Positions 1-13,172 of a stretch of DNA of 62,506 nt are shown here, piece after piece. The first letter of the stretch is position 1. The number at the start of each line of letters is the position of its first letter. The DNA lies in the NCBI GenBank assembly GCA_947449495.1, contig CANFSB010000006.1, positions 1 through 62,506 of the forward strand, written 5' to 3'. The position numbers and the translations under genes were made by a program. The DNA comes from Pseudomonadota bacterium (GTDB lineage: Bacteria; Pseudomonadota; Gammaproteobacteria; Steroidobacterales; Steroidobacteraceae). The notes under the pieces are model-generated. The model made no database searches. It was given only the letters and a program-made list of their open reading frames with translations, and was not told the origin of the DNA.

Positions 1-3247
<3,247 letters not shown>

Positions 3248-3248
<1 letters not shown>

Positions 3249-3949
3249 TGGCTACTGCAACACTTGAAAAGCGCCGCAGCGAATTGGAAACCTATTTCGA
3301 TCGCACTGCGGTAGACGCTTGGGCTCGTCTGACCTCTGATGCACCAGTAAGCCGGGTTCGTGCAACAGTACGGGCTGGTCGCGACCGGATGCGCGAGACC
3401 CTGCTCGATCTGCTGCCGCGTGATCTGCGCGGTTGCAGGATCTTGGATGCCGGCTGTGGCACCGGTGCGCTGGCTGTCGAGGCGGCACGTCGTGGCGCCA
3501 AAGTGGTGGCCATTGATTTGTCCCACAAGTTGGTGCAACTCGCCCAAGAGCGGATCCCGTCAGACATCCAACGTGGCCAGATTGAGTTTCGCGTCGGCGA
3601 TATGTTCATGCCGGATTTGGGTCGCTTTAACCACGTGGTGGCGATGGACTCCCTGATTCACTATCGCTGTGAGGATGTGGTTTCAGCGCTATGCGGTTTG
3701 GCGGCACGCACTGAGCAATCAGTAGTGTTTACCTTTGCCCCAGGCACTCCGCTGTTGGCCACCATGCGAGCCGTCGGCAAGCTATTTCCGCGGGGTGATA
3801 GAGCTCCAGCTCTGGAACCTGTGAGCGAGCAGCGTCTGCGTCGACAGATTGTGGAGGCCAGCGGTTTGCAGGGCTGGCAAGTAGGTAATACGGTGCGTAT
3901 CAGCAGCGGCTTCTATAAGTCACAAGCTATGGAGCTGCTGCGCGCATGA
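3248..3949 (+). CDS. bchM: Mg-protoporphyrin IX O-methyltransferase
   Basis: SAM-dependent methyltransferase that makes Mg-protoporphyrin IX 13-monomethyl ester, the substrate of the ring E cyclase AcsF encoded downstream. The 233 residues are normal for BchM. The SAM-binding motif I, ILDAGCGTGALAVEAA, lies near residue 63, followed by the acidic VVAIDLS strand. Its ATG overlaps the bchL stop (TGATG), and its own TGA overlaps the lhaA start (ATGA), so it sits in a tightly coupled operon. Confidence 0.96.
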
Positions 3950-5379
3950 GTAAGGCGACAGAAAAAATGGTGCAAACGTGGATGCGTATGAGCTCCAGTT
4001 TGCTGCCATTTGCCGATGCGGCAACCGTGGAGCTGCCGCTGTCAAGACTGCTTCGACTGTCGTTGTTTCAGCTCTCCGCTGGCATGACCGTCGCGCTGCT
4101 CAACGGTACGCTCAATCGCATCATGATCGTCGAACTGGGTGTGCCAGCCTGGCTGGTCGCGGCGATGATTTCGCTGCCATTGGTTGCTGCACCTTTCCGG
4201 GCGCTGTTGGGTTTTAAGTCTGATACGCATCGATCGGTGCTGGGCTGGCGGCGTGTGCCATACATCTGGTTCGGCACTTTGATGCAGTTTGGCGGCCTGG
4301 CTACCATGCCTTTTGCGTTGATGCTGCTGAGCGGTCGTGGCAATGGTCCGGTTGAAGTGGGCTATGTTGGTGCCGCGCTTGCATTCCTGTTGGTCGGTGC
4401 AGGGTTTCATACCGCACAGACTGCAGGTCTGGCACTGGCCACAGATTTGGCCCCAGAGCGCAGCAGGCCGCGCGTCGTCGCTCTGCTCTATGTGATGCTG
4501 TTGCTAGGAATGGTGGTTGGGTCCAGTGCGTTGGGGGGGTTGCTGGCCGACTTTAGCAACCTGCGACTTGTGCAGGTGGTTCAAGGCGCGGCCGAGTTGA
4601 CGTTGGTTATGAACGTCATCGCTCTGTGGAAGCAAGAGCCGCGGCGTCCCAAGCTCACTGACCCTGCGCGTGAAACCCCTACTTTCAGCCAAACCTGGGC
4701 GGCCTTCAGAGCCAACCCTAGCAGCATGCGGCTGCTGGTCGCTGTGGGTCTGGGCGCAGCGGCTTTCAGCATGCAGGACATCCTGCTTGAGCCCTATGGT
4801 GGCCAAGTCCTGAATCTGGGTGTGGGCGCAACCAGTTTGCTCACTGCGCTCTCGGCAGCAGGTAGCCTTGCAGCCTTCTCCTTGGCAGCGCGCCAGCTGG
4901 GACGCGGCGCAGAACCGCACCGACTTGCTGGCTACGGCGCACTGATCGGCATCGTGGCATTTGCTGCAGTCATCCTCAGTGAGCCGCTGCACTCGCCGAC
5001 GCTGTTTCGCGCTGGTGCAATAGCGATGGGTTTGGGTGGTGGCTTCTTCTCGGTTGGAACACTTATCGCTGCAATGAACCTAGAGGCAAACGGACACACG
5101 GGGCTGGCACTGGGAGCCTGGGGTGCCGTTCAAGCCACCTGTGGTGGCGTGGCCATTGCCCTCGGCGGTGCGCTGCGTGACCTCTTTGGCCAGTGGGCAA
5201 CACACGGCGGACTCGGGAGCACGCTGAATGGTCCAGCCTCCGGTTACTTCTTCGTCTATGTCATCGAGATCGCATTGCTGATGGCCGCGTTGGTTGCGGT
5301 GGGGCCATTGGCTGGTTATTCCGGTTCTACCCGGACCTCATCGCAAACTAGTTTTGGACTCGCTGAATTTCCCGGTTGA
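3946..5379 (+). CDS. lhaA: PucC-family light-harvesting 1 assembly protein LhaA
   Basis: Polytopic membrane protein of the PucC/LhaA branch of the major facilitator fold. Family members help assemble LH1 and probably deliver bacteriochlorophyll to it. The 477 residues hold about twelve hydrophobic segments and a typical early motif LSLFQLSAGMTVALLNGTLN near residue 37. It overlaps bchM by ATGA and stands directly before puhA, as in other purple bacteria. With no LH2 genes in view, a role in LH1 is the natural inference. Confidence 0.95.
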   Translation: MSKATEKMVQTWMRMSSSLLPFADAATVELPLSRLLRLSLFQLSAGMTVALLNGTLNRIMIVELGVPAWLVAAMISLPLVAAPFRALLGFKSDTHRSVLGWRRVPYIWFGTLMQFGGLATMPFALMLLSGRGNGPVEVGYVGAALAFLLVGAGFHTAQTAGLALATDLAPERSRPRVVALLYVMLLLGMVVGSSALGGLLADFSNLRLVQVVQGAAELTLVMNVIALWKQEPRRPKLTDPARETPTFSQTWAAFRANPSSMRLLVAVGLGAAAFSMQDILLEPYGGQVLNLGVGATSLLTALSAAGSLAAFSLAARQLGRGAEPHRLAGYGALIGIVAFAAVILSEPLHSPTLFRAGAIAMGLGGGFFSVGTLIAAMNLEANGHTGLALGAWGAVQATCGGVAIALGGALRDLFGQWATHGGLGSTLNGPASGYFFVYVIEIALLMAALVAVGPLAGYSGSTRTSSQTSFGLAEFPG

Positions 5380-5405
5380 TTTCCATTCGCACAGGAGTGC
5401 CTGTC

Positions 5406-6173
5406 ATGTCTGCAATTCACTCGCTCGATCTGACCCAGATCCTGCTCTACATTTTCTGGGTCGCCTTTGCTGCCCTGCTCTACTACTTGCATCGCGAAGA
5501 CAAGCGCGAGGGCTATCCGCTGCAGGGCAAAGGCACCAAACCTGGTACGACTATCAGTATTCAGGGGTTTCCTTCGGTCCCTGAGCCGAAGACCTTTATG
5601 CTTGCCGATGGCACCAGCATTCAGGCACCGCGAGGCTCCGATCCGCAGCCTGCCTTGGCTGCAGAGCCTGTAGCACCTTGGCCGGGCGCACCGCTGCAGC
5701 CCACCGGCAACCCCATGTTGGATGGAGTCGGGCCTGCGGCCTATGCGCTGCGTGCTGATGTTCCGGAGCGCATGCTGGATGGCTCACTGATGATCGTGCC
5801 GCTACGCGTTGCGACTGATCATGGCATCTCTCCGCATGACACCGACCCGCGCGGCTTCGCGGTCGTTGCTTGCGATGGTAAGTCGCCCGGCACAGTGGGT
5901 GAGGCTTGGATCGATCGCTCTGAGCCGCAGATCCGCTATCTAGAGGTCAACCTGCAAAGCGGGGGCTCAGTGCTTCTGCCTGCCGGCTTCATTCGCTATG
6001 ACGTGCGCGATCGTAAGGTAAAGGTTGCCTCGATCACCGCCGAGCAGTTCTCAACAGCTCCGCGTTTAGCCAATGTGGATCAGGTAACCAAGCGTGAAGA
6101 GGACCGGATTACGGCCTACTACGCCAGTGGCCATCTGTATGCCACACCCGATCGTCTTGGACCGCTGCTGTGA
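5406..6173 (+). CDS. puhA: photosynthetic reaction centre subunit H
   Basis: H subunit of the type II reaction centre. It has one N-terminal membrane helix and a large cytoplasmic domain that caps the L-M core and shapes proton uptake to QB. I chose the ATG at 5406 because GGAG lies just upstream and because MSAIHSLDLTQILLYIFWV matches PuhA N termini; an upstream in-frame ATG at 5376 would overlap lhaA. The conserved post-helix stretch YYLHREDKREGYPL is present. The protein is 255 residues. The stop overlaps the GTG start of puhB. Confidence 0.97.
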   Translation: MSAIHSLDLTQILLYIFWVAFAALLYYLHREDKREGYPLQGKGTKPGTTISIQGFPSVPEPKTFMLADGTSIQAPRGSDPQPALAAEPVAPWPGAPLQPTGNPMLDGVGPAAYALRADVPERMLDGSLMIVPLRVATDHGISPHDTDPRGFAVVACDGKSPGTVGEAWIDRSEPQIRYLEVNLQSGGSVLLPAGFIRYDVRDRKVKVASITAEQFSTAPRLANVDQVTKREEDRITAYYASGHLYATPDRLGPLL

Positions 6174-6820
6174 GTCACGACGACTTCGACTTTGAGCCGC
6201 AGCGTGGGCTGCCGGCAGCCTTGCCGGCAGGCGAACGCCTGCTCTGGCAGGGTGCGCCGGACTGGCGCGAGCTGGCAATGCACGGCTATCGAGTGCGTGC
6301 ATTTGCCTGGTATGGCGCGGCAGTAATTGTCGCGCGAGCCATTCTTAATCTTGCCGAGGGTACTGCGCTTCAAACGGTGTTAAGCGGTTTGGCTTGGCCT
6401 GTGCTGCTGCTGGCATCAGGCCTTGGCTTGCTTGTCTTCATTGCTTGGCTAGCTGCACGCACCACGGTGTACAGCTTGACTGAACGCCGCATTGTGATTC
6501 GCCAGGGCATTGCGATGCCCGTCACGATGAATCTGCCACTTTCCCTCGTTGACGGCGTATCGGCTGTAGCTCGTGGGCTGAACTGCGGCGATGTTGCCTT
6601 GCAATTGGCACCTGACGAGCGCGTCAGCTACCTGCTGCTGTGGCCACATGTTCGCCCATGGCAGTGGCGGCAGCCACAGCCGATGCTGCGTGCATTGCGA
6701 GACCACGAAGCTGTCGGTGCCCTGCTGGTTCAAACCTTGCAAAACAGCCCGGTCGTGCAACGTCAACAGCGTAGTGCTGTCGAGTCAGCCAACACCGACA
6801 GTTCATTGGCTACGGCTTAA
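6170..6820 (+). CDS. puhB: photosynthetic complex assembly protein PuhB
   Basis: Membrane protein (PH-like domain family) that assists reaction centre assembly and sits next to puhA in purple bacteria. The 216 residues begin at a GTG that overlaps the puhA TGA. Early residues LLWQGAPDWRELAMHGYRVR (about 23-42) are a PuhB signature, followed by two or three hydrophobic helices between about 45 and 100 and a soluble tail. Position and order (puhA-B-C) support the call. Confidence 0.94.
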   Translation: MSHDDFDFEPQRGLPAALPAGERLLWQGAPDWRELAMHGYRVRAFAWYGAAVIVARAILNLAEGTALQTVLSGLAWPVLLLASGLGLLVFIAWLAARTTVYSLTERRIVIRQGIAMPVTMNLPLSLVDGVSAVARGLNCGDVALQLAPDERVSYLLLWPHVRPWQWRQPQPMLRALRDHEAVGALLVQTLQNSPVVQRQQRSAVESANTDSSLATA

Positions 6821-6833
6821 TCTGGAGTCTGAT

Positions 6834-7310
6834 ATGGGCGCTGCGCACAGCTCGAAGCCTTCCTCTAAGGAACGGTTTGTCGGTTATGGAGTAGCCGGTT
6901 TTGTGATCGCGCTGCTCATCATTGCCGCACAGGGACGCGAACGGGTTGCGGAAACTGCGCCGTCTTTGGTCGATGCGCGAGCAACGGTTCAACTTCGGTT
7001 TGTTGACCGTCGTGATGGTGGGGTTGATGTCATCAGTGCCACAAGCGGCAAGCAGGTCAGCGAGTTTGCACCCACCACCAATGGATTTGCGCGCAGTGTG
7101 ATGCGCAGCTTTACTCGGGATAGGCACCGTAGCGGCATTGGCCCTGAGATCCCTTTCGAACTGATGCTGCGCGCTGATGGCGGGATCAGTCTGCATGACC
7201 CGGCCACGGGTAGGCAGGTAAGTCTCGACGCCTTCGGTAGCGAAAACCTGCGGGTGTTCTCTGATCTGCTCAGAGCTGCCCAACCCAAGTCTGCCGTCGC
7301 AAAGATTTGA
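6834..7310 (+). CDS. puhC: photosynthetic complex assembly protein PuhC
   Basis: Small membrane-anchored protein needed for full LH1-RC levels in Rhodobacter relatives. It is 158 residues with one N-terminal transmembrane helix (about 16-32) and a periplasmic domain containing [13 protein letters not shown] and the later [18 protein letters not shown]. The reading frame is open further upstream, but the ATG at 6834 lies 13 nt after the puhB stop, with GGAG nearby, and gives the normal PuhC length. Confidence 0.93.
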   Translation: MGAAHSSKPSSKERFVGYGVAGFVIALLIIAAQGRERVAETAPSLVDARATVQLRFVDRRDGGVDVISATSGKQVSEFAPTTNGFARSVMRSFTRDRHRSGIGPEIPFELMLRADGGISLHDPATGRQVSLDAFGSENLRVFSDLLRAAQPKSAVAKI

Positions 7311-7323
7311 CAGGAGAGAATTC

Positions 7324-8388
7324 ATGACCTCGGTAGCTGCGATCGAAACCCCCAGCGATGCAATGAAGGTGGCGGAAGCCAACACCTTGCTGACACCTCG
7401 CTTTTACAAGACAGATTTCGCAGCGATGGATGCGTTTGATGTCTCGCCTGTGCGAGCTGAGTTCGATGGTCTGATTCAAGAGTTTGAGCGCGATGAAAAC
7501 CGACATCATTTCGAGCGCGATGCAGGATTTCGCGATGAACTGCGTAATCTTTCGCCGGAATTGCGCGCTGAGTTCCTGGAGTTTCTGATCAGCTCTGTGA
7601 CCGCAGAGTTCTCTGGCTGTGTGCTTTACAGCGACATAAAGCGCAATGTGCAAAATCCGGATATGCGAGCGCTGATGGGGTATATGGCGCGCGACGAGGC
7701 ACGGCACGCGGGCTTTATCAATCAGGCACTCAAGGACTATGGTCTGGCAGTGGATTTGGGAACACTGCGCCGGGACAAGGCCTACACGTTCTTTCAGCCT
7801 AAATTTATCTTCTACGCGACCTATCTGTCGGAGAAGATCGGCTACGCGCGTTACATCTCCATTTTCAGGCAGCTGGAGCGCCACCCAGATAACCGCTTTC
7901 ACCCGATTTTTAAGTGGTTCGAAGCTTGGTGCAACGACGAATTTCGTCATGGCGAAGCCTTTGCATTGTTGATGCGGGCGAAACCAGAACTGCTGCGCGG
8001 CTATAACAAACTGTGGATACGGTTTTTCCTGCTTGCAGTGTTCGCCACCATGTATGTGCGCGATCACAACCGACCTGCCCTGCATGCGGCGTTTGGCATT
8101 GATCCGACGGTGTATGACCGACAGGTGTTTGAGATCACTACTGAGACTACCCGTCAGGTCTTTCCGCTGACGCTCGATCTTGAAAGCCCTGTATTGCGTG
8201 CGGGATTTGAGCGTCTGCGGCATCTTGCTGCAGCGATCGATGAGGCCAAGGCGGCGGGTGGTGTGGTTGGCTTTATCAAACGTGCAGGTTTGACTGTTGC
8301 AGCGGCTGCGACATTTGTGCGGCTGTATTTCCTGCCCACCAAGCCCAACGCCCTGCCCGACTCGATTCGCACGGTTCCGGCCTGGTAA
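7324..8388 (+). CDS. acsF: aerobic Mg-protoporphyrin IX monomethyl ester oxidative cyclase
   Basis: O2-dependent di-iron enzyme that forms the isocyclic ring E, giving protochlorophyllide. The 354 residues are the usual size. Ferritin-like carboxylate-bridged iron ligands are visible as DEARH (about 124-128) and DEFRH (about 205-209), with a further Glu in the VTAEFSG stretch near 95. A GGAGAG Shine-Dalgarno precedes the ATG. No anaerobic counterpart (bchE) occurs in the window, so pigment synthesis seems adapted to oxic conditions. It lies between puhC and puhE, the common arrangement in aerobic phototrophs. Confidence 0.97.
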   Translation: MTSVAAIETPSDAMKVAEANTLLTPRFYKTDFAAMDAFDVSPVRAEFDGLIQEFERDENRHHFERDAGFRDELRNLSPELRAEFLEFLISSVTAEFSGCVLYSDIKRNVQNPDMRALMGYMARDEARHAGFINQALKDYGLAVDLGTLRRDKAYTFFQPKFIFYATYLSEKIGYARYISIFRQLERHPDNRFHPIFKWFEAWCNDEFRHGEAFALLMRAKPELLRGYNKLWIRFFLLAVFATMYVRDHNRPALHAAFGIDPTVYDRQVFEITTETTRQVFPLTLDLESPVLRAGFERLRHLAAAIDEAKAAGGVVGFIKRAGLTVAAAATFVRLYFLPTKPNALPDSIRTVPAW

Positions 8389-8403
8389 GCGGACCGGCTA
8401 TTC

Positions 8404-9231
8404 ATGACTCTGTACGCCCTACCCGTGCTGTTTACGCTTTCCCTGTGGTGGGGCAGCACTGGCGTGATCCTCAAGCTGGTAAGGCTGCCACGAGGCAGCT
8501 TTCCAGTGAGCATGCTGGGCATGACAGTGGTGCTGTATGCAGGCATGCAGGGCTTATGGAACACCCGTGATGATGTCAGCGTGGGTGGGGCTTTTGTTGC
8601 CTTCGCCAGTGGCATGGGTGTCTGGGCGTGGGTAGAAACCAGTTTTTTGCTGGGCTACGTTACCGGCCCTCGCCGGCAGCCCTGCGAGACTGGTTGTAAG
8701 GGCCCAAACCACTTCTGGCACTCGGTTGCAGCCATTCTTTGGCACGAGGTCGCCATCGCTGTTGGGATGATCTTGGTGGGGCTGCTTACGCGTGGTGGTG
8801 CCAACGACGTAGGTTGGGCCACGTTCATGCTGCTTTGGATCATGCGGCTCAGTGCCAAGCTCAATCTGTTTTTGGGTGTGCCCAACCGGGGCGAGCAATT
8901 TCTGCCACCCCACCTGCAGTACCTCAAAAGTTTTTTTGGTGCACAACGCATCAACTTTCTGTTCCCAGTTGCTGTCACTGCCATTACTGCTTTAGCAGGT
9001 TGGCTCATTGCACAGTTGGCTGCTAACCCAAACGAATTTCAGGCCAGCGGCTACACGCTACTCCTGACGTTAGTTCTGCTGGCACTGGTTGAGCACTGGT
9101 TCATGGTTCTGCCCTGGGACAGTGAGCGTCTGTGGCAGTGGCAACAGTCGACATCGAATTTGGATAGGCCGAACGTAAAACAACAAAATGCAGTGCCGCC
9201 TCCCCTGGAGGCGAGCTCTGCAAGCCGGTGA
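8404..9231 (+). CDS. puhE: putative photosynthetic complex assembly protein PuhE
   Basis: Integral membrane protein of the PuhE (DUF3623) family, restricted to photosynthesis clusters. It is proposed to affect bacteriochlorophyll or RC assembly, but its biochemical role is not established. The 275 residues contain about seven hydrophobic helices and conserved loops such as FLLGYVTGPRR (about 81-91), HFWHSVAAILWHEVAI and LFLGVPNRGEQFLPPHLQYLKS. It follows acsF by 15 nt and its stop is 4 nt before the dxs start. Confidence 0.94.
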   Translation: MTLYALPVLFTLSLWWGSTGVILKLVRLPRGSFPVSMLGMTVVLYAGMQGLWNTRDDVSVGGAFVAFASGMGVWAWVETSFLLGYVTGPRRQPCETGCKGPNHFWHSVAAILWHEVAIAVGMILVGLLTRGGANDVGWATFMLLWIMRLSAKLNLFLGVPNRGEQFLPPHLQYLKSFFGAQRINFLFPVAVTAITALAGWLIAQLAANPNEFQASGYTLLLTLVLLALVEHWFMVLPWDSERLWQWQQSTSNLDRPNVKQQNAVPPPLEASSASR

Positions 9232-9235
9232 AGCC

Positions 9236-11092
9236 ATGTACCATCCCGAAGCCGTAGCCTGTGAGTCTTTGCTCGATCAACTCGACAGCCCCGCAGATCT
9301 GCGGGAACTGGCTGTAGAGCAGCTGCCTGACCTCGCGCAGCAACTGCGCGAAAGACTTATTCAAAGCGTTGGCCAGACCGGCGGGCACCTCTCCGCAGGC
9401 TTAGGAACCGTAGAGCTTACTATCGCTCTGCACTATATTTTCAATACGCCAGACGATTCACTTGTGTGGGATGTGGGTCATCAGTGCTATCCGCACAAGA
9501 TGCTCACTGGCCGCCGCAAGCGACTCGCCACTATTCGTCGTCAACGCGGATTGTCTGGTTTTCTGCGCCGTGACGAGAGTGCCTACGATGCATTTGGCGC
9601 GGGCCACTCAAGCACCTCTATCAGTGCTGCTTTGGGTATGGCTATGGCGAACCAATTGCGCGGCCTTGATCACAAGGCGATAGCAATTATTGGCGATGGT
9701 GCTATTACGGCAGGTATGGCTTACGAGGCACTGGCTCATGCTGGCAGTCTCGCTACCGACTTGCTCGTTGTTCTTAACGATAACCGCATGTCTATTTCAC
9801 CCAATGTTGGTGCCATGCCTGCGTATCTGGCGACGCTGACCGAGGGTATGCCCTCGCCCAGTGCCCGTGCTGCCAGCAGCAAACGCGCAGCGCAGCCGGC
9901 GCGCTTGGGCGCTACAGATCGTGCTCAGCGCAAGGCGCGGGGTATGGTGGTTGAGGGTCAATGGTTTGAAGATCTTGGGTTTAATTACGTTGGACCGGTA
10001 GACGGTCACGACTTGCCAGGATTGGTCGCGGTATTGCGGCAATTGCGCAATATGAAGGGTCCACGCTTGCTGCATGTGGTTACCCGCAAGGGTCAAGGGT
10101 TCGCACCGGCTGAAGCTGACCCCATCAAATATCATGGTGTCACTGGATTCGACCCGCGTACCGGGGAGATGCAAGCAAGCAAACCGTCAACCAGCTATAC
10201 ACAGGTTTTTGGCGACTGGCTCTGCCAGACCGCCGCGCATGATTCGCGAGTGGTTGCAATTACCCCTGCTATGCGCGAGGGCTCTGGGTTGGTGCGCTAT
10301 GCAGAGCTGTTCCCGAATCGATATATAGACGTGGGCATTGCAGAGCAGCATTGCATTACCTTGGCAGCTGGGCTCGCTTGCCAGGGCATGAAGCCCGTTG
10401 TCGCCATTTATTCAAGTTTCCTGCAGCGAGGCTATGACCAGTTGCTACACGATGTGGCATTGCAGAACTTGCCCGTTGTGTTTGCCATTGACCGTGCCGG
10501 GCTGGTTGGCCCCGACGGCGCTACTCACGCGGGTGCCTATGACATCAGCTTCCTGCGGTGCATTCCCGGCATGGTGATCATGACGCCCTCATCTGGTGAG
10601 GCGCTGCGGGACATGCTCGCTACTGCTTTGGAGTGTGGCGGACCTGCTGCGGTGCGTTATCCGCGCGCTGCAATCACTGCACCCTTACCGGATGCAGCAC
10701 CTGCGTTGCTGCCCGTTGGTAAGGCACGCCATTGCCGTGCTGGGTCTCGCATCGCTCTGCTGGTATTTGGAACCTTGCTCGATCGGGCACTGCTGGTCGC
10801 CGAGCAAATTGGCGCGACAGTGATCGATATGCAGTTTGTAAAGCCTTTAGATCAGAGCATGGTGCTCGAGTTGGCAGCCAGTCATGATTGTCTGGTAACG
10901 CTAGAAGAGAATGCTCTTGCCGGTGGTGCCGGTAGTGCTGTCAGTGAGGTGCTGCGTCAGCACGGCGTCAATGTCCGCCTGATGCAGTTGGGTTTGCCTG
11001 ACCAGTGGATAGAACAGGGAACCCGGGACGAAGCGTTGACAGAGGCTGGCTTAGATGTTGACAGCATCCTGGCTGCGGTTCAGGCCCTATAA
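9236..11092 (+). CDS. dxs: 1-deoxy-D-xylulose-5-phosphate synthase
   Basis: Thiamine diphosphate enzyme that condenses pyruvate and glyceraldehyde 3-phosphate, the entry step of the MEP isoprenoid pathway. From the ATG at 9236 it is 618 residues. It shows active-site histidines in GGHLSAGLG (about H51) and GHQCYPHK (about H82), the ThDP motif GDGAITAGMAYEALAHAG...LND (about 153-181) and the C-terminal transketolase domain. An upstream ATG (9188) lies inside puhE and is less likely. It starts only 4 nt after puhE, so it is probably co-transcribed with the bch-puh genes and tied to pigment demand. It may be a second, photosynthesis-dedicated copy. Confidence 0.96.
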   Translation: MYHPEAVACESLLDQLDSPADLRELAVEQLPDLAQQLRERLIQSVGQTGGHLSAGLGTVELTIALHYIFNTPDDSLVWDVGHQCYPHKMLTGRRKRLATIRRQRGLSGFLRRDESAYDAFGAGHSSTSISAALGMAMANQLRGLDHKAIAIIGDGAITAGMAYEALAHAGSLATDLLVVLNDNRMSISPNVGAMPAYLATLTEGMPSPSARAASSKRAAQPARLGATDRAQRKARGMVVEGQWFEDLGFNYVGPVDGHDLPGLVAVLRQLRNMKGPRLLHVVTRKGQGFAPAEADPIKYHGVTGFDPRTGEMQASKPSTSYTQVFGDWLCQTAAHDSRVVAITPAMREGSGLVRYAELFPNRYIDVGIAEQHCITLAAGLACQGMKPVVAIYSSFLQRGYDQLLHDVALQNLPVVFAIDRAGLVGPDGATHAGAYDISFLRCIPGMVIMTPSSGEALRDMLATALECGGPAAVRYPRAAITAPLPDAAPALLPVGKARHCRAGSRIALLVFGTLLDRALLVAEQIGATVIDMQFVKPLDQSMVLELAASHDCLVTLEENALAGGAGSAVSEVLRQHGVNVRLMQLGLPDQWIEQGTRDEALTEAGLDVDSILAAVQAL

Positions 11093-11106
11093 CAGCGTCA
11101 GCGCCT

Positions 11107-11128
11107 CCAGTGCGAAAGCTCGCGCTGG
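11107..11128. terminator. possible hairpin between convergent dxs and ispH
   Basis: A 9-bp stem (CCAGTGCGA with TCGCGCTGG, one G-T pair) with the loop AAGC sits between the convergent dxs and ispH stops. No clear T-tract follows on either strand, so it is only a weak candidate terminator shared by both operons. Confidence 0.35.
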
Positions 11129-11152
11129 ACAGCCCTAAAGCAGCGGCAGTTA

Positions 11153-12106
11153 TTAGCCCGCTGCAGCAAGCAGCGGGGGCAGCTTAAAGCTGACTCGTTC
11201 TGGTTCGCCAACCTGTTGAACTGCTGTCCCGGCGCCGAACTCTCGACGCAGGCGTTCTATCACTTGCTCGACCAGGATCTCTGGTGCGGACGCGCCGGCA
11301 GTGACACCAACTCGTGCAGTCCCACTGAACCATTCAGGTTGCAGTTGGCTCGCGTTCTCGACTAAATAGGCTGCAAGGCCTTCCTGCGCAGCCACTTCAC
11401 GCAAGCGATTTGTGTTTGAGCTGTTGCGTGAACCGACGACCAGCATCAGATCCACCTCTTTAGCCATGGCCCTCACCGCGCGTTGACGGTTGAGAGTGGC
11501 GTAGCAGATGTCATCTAACTCGGGCCCTTCAATATTCGGAAACCGACGCACCAGTGCTGTGATGATGCTGCGAGTGTCATCCACGCTAAGAGTGGTCTGG
11601 GTTACATAGGCAACTGAATCACCCTCTGGCAATACAAGCTTCTCGACGTCTTGTACTGAGGAGACCAAATGCATCGGTCTGTCTACAGACCCCATGGTGC
11701 CAACAATCTCTTCGTGACCCGGATGCCCTACGAGAATTAGGGAATAGCCGCGCTGTGCGTATTGTCTGGCCTGGGTATGCACCTTGGCTACGAGAGGACA
11801 GGTGGCATCAATCACCCGAAGCCCACGCGCCCTCGCCTCGTCAACGATGGCATTGGAGACACCGTGCGCGCTGAATACTGTCACTGCGCCCACGGGAATA
11901 TCCGCCAGATCGTTTACGAATACAGCTCCGCGTGCGCGAAGGCCGTCTACCACGTGACCGTTATGCACGATCTCGTGATAGACGTAGACCGGAGCGCCCT
12001 GCGAGTCGAGTGTTCGCTCGACTATCTCGATGGCTCTCACCACGCCCGCGCAGAATCCGCGCGGACTGGCCAGCATTACATCAAGCGCAGGTGCAGTACT
12101 TGCCAT
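11153..12106 (-). CDS. ispH: 4-hydroxy-3-methylbut-2-enyl diphosphate reductase
   Basis: Last enzyme of the MEP pathway. It reduces HMBPP to IPP and DMAPP with a [4Fe-4S] cluster. From the ATG at 12106 it is 317 residues. The three cluster cysteines are in PRGFCAGV (about C19), IDATCPLVAKVH (about C103) and DDICYATLNRQ (about C201), and substrate histidines appear in HNGHVV and SAHGVS. The longer open frame upstream runs into pufC and is rejected. It starts only 7 nt after the pufC stop on the same strand, so it looks like the last gene of the puf operon. Confidence 0.96.
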   Translation of the reverse strand: MASTAPALDVMLASPRGFCAGVVRAIEIVERTLDSQGAPVYVYHEIVHNGHVVDGLRARGAVFVNDLADIPVGAVTVFSAHGVSNAIVDEARARGLRVIDATCPLVAKVHTQARQYAQRGYSLILVGHPGHEEIVGTMGSVDRPMHLVSSVQDVEKLVLPEGDSVAYVTQTTLSVDDTRSIITALVRRFPNIEGPELDDICYATLNRQRAVRAMAKEVDLMLVVGSRNSSNTNRLREVAAQEGLAAYLVENASQLQPEWFSGTARVGVTAGASAPEILVEQVIERLRREFGAGTAVQQVGEPERVSFKLPPLLAAAG

Positions 12107-12113
12107 GCTTAAC

Positions 12114-13172
12114 TTAGCGTGCTGCAGCCACAGGCGGCGTGGCCTCTGGAGCAGCCTTGCGGCCGCGCAATTCCGGATAGTCCTTGGCAAGCGATGCGCC
12201 AAACATCGGCTTGTAGACACCCTGATGGCAGGTGCTGCAGTTGACCTTGGCAACGTCGCCAGTTACTCCGAGCCTGTTGGCAGGGAAAGTCTCAGTCAAC
12301 GGAACCATATACTGGTTGTTGAGCTCACGAGCCATACGGATGCCATGCCATGCAGTGACACGTTGTGGTGTGCTCTGTGACCAGTCACTCCAGGCCCGGG
12401 TGTTATGGCAGTACGCGCAATTGACGCCCAGCGACTCTGACATGTGAACCATTAACGAGTAGGTCCACTCCGCTTGCTTGATCGAGCTGCGGTTGCCATC
12501 GCCGCCAATGGTCTTACCTTCAACACGGATCGGCTCGGCATTGAGCAAGAACGGTGTGAAAGGGTCATATGGCAGTGAAGTCAGGCCGCTAGCCAACGAG
12601 GGCGTGTTCTGCCCTGCGCGCGTGGCGATGATGCCGCTCTGGTGACCAGGACCCGGGTCCTTGAACCAAGCATAAGCAGGCACTGCGTTGCCACGGTGGC
12701 AGGTGTAGCAAGTGACGCCTGTAGCAGCAACGTGGGTCTGCCACTTGCTGTTAATGTCACGTGTCATTTGCAGCATCTTGCGCGCAACAACCTTCTGGTA
12801 CTTGGTGTCGTCAGCTAGATTTGCTGAATGGCAGTAGTTGCAAGCCGCCTGTTCCGGCGGAGCGTCCTTGGGGACGACCCACTCGGTGATTGACAGCATT
12901 ACGCGTGCAAACTCTGCTGCAGACAGATCATCCAGAACCTTGACGTTCTGGTAGATCTGGCCGGCAGTAGGTCCCTCGCTAGGTGCTGCGGGGGAAACCG
13001 TAGGCAACTGACTGGCCGCATACTGGGCTGCGACTCTGTCCTTGTCATAGAGGGTAGCCATGCCGGTGCCGCGGTAGCCGTTCTGCACCGACTCCACTCC
13101 AGATTTGCTACAGCCGGCCAGCAGCGCGCTGGATAGCCCCAGTACAACCAATAGACGGGTAGCGCGAATCAT
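12114..13172 (-). CDS. pufC: reaction centre tetrahaem cytochrome c subunit
   Basis: Periplasmic tetrahaem cytochrome bound to the reaction centre, which re-reduces the photo-oxidised special pair. The 352 residues start with a lipoprotein signal (lipobox LLAGC, Cys 21), so it should be lipid-anchored. Four CxxCH sites are visible: CNYCH (about 111), CYTCH (155), CAYCH (252) and CSTCH (312). The ATG overlaps the pufM stop (ATGA). An open frame extends 155 codons further upstream into pufM but encodes nothing PufC-like. Haem attachment would need the ccm system at 50955-57585. Confidence 0.97.
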   Translation of the reverse strand: MIRATRLLVVLGLSSALLAGCSKSGVESVQNGYRGTGMATLYDKDRVAAQYAASQLPTVSPAAPSEGPTAGQIYQNVKVLDDLSAAEFARVMLSITEWVVPKDAPPEQAACNYCHSANLADDTKYQKVVARKMLQMTRDINSKWQTHVAATGVTCYTCHRGNAVPAYAWFKDPGPGHQSGIIATRAGQNTPSLASGLTSLPYDPFTPFLLNAEPIRVEGKTIGGDGNRSSIKQAEWTYSLMVHMSESLGVNCAYCHNTRAWSDWSQSTPQRVTAWHGIRMARELNNQYMVPLTETFPANRLGVTGDVAKVNCSTCHQGVYKPMFGASLAKDYPELRGRKAAPEATPPVAAAR

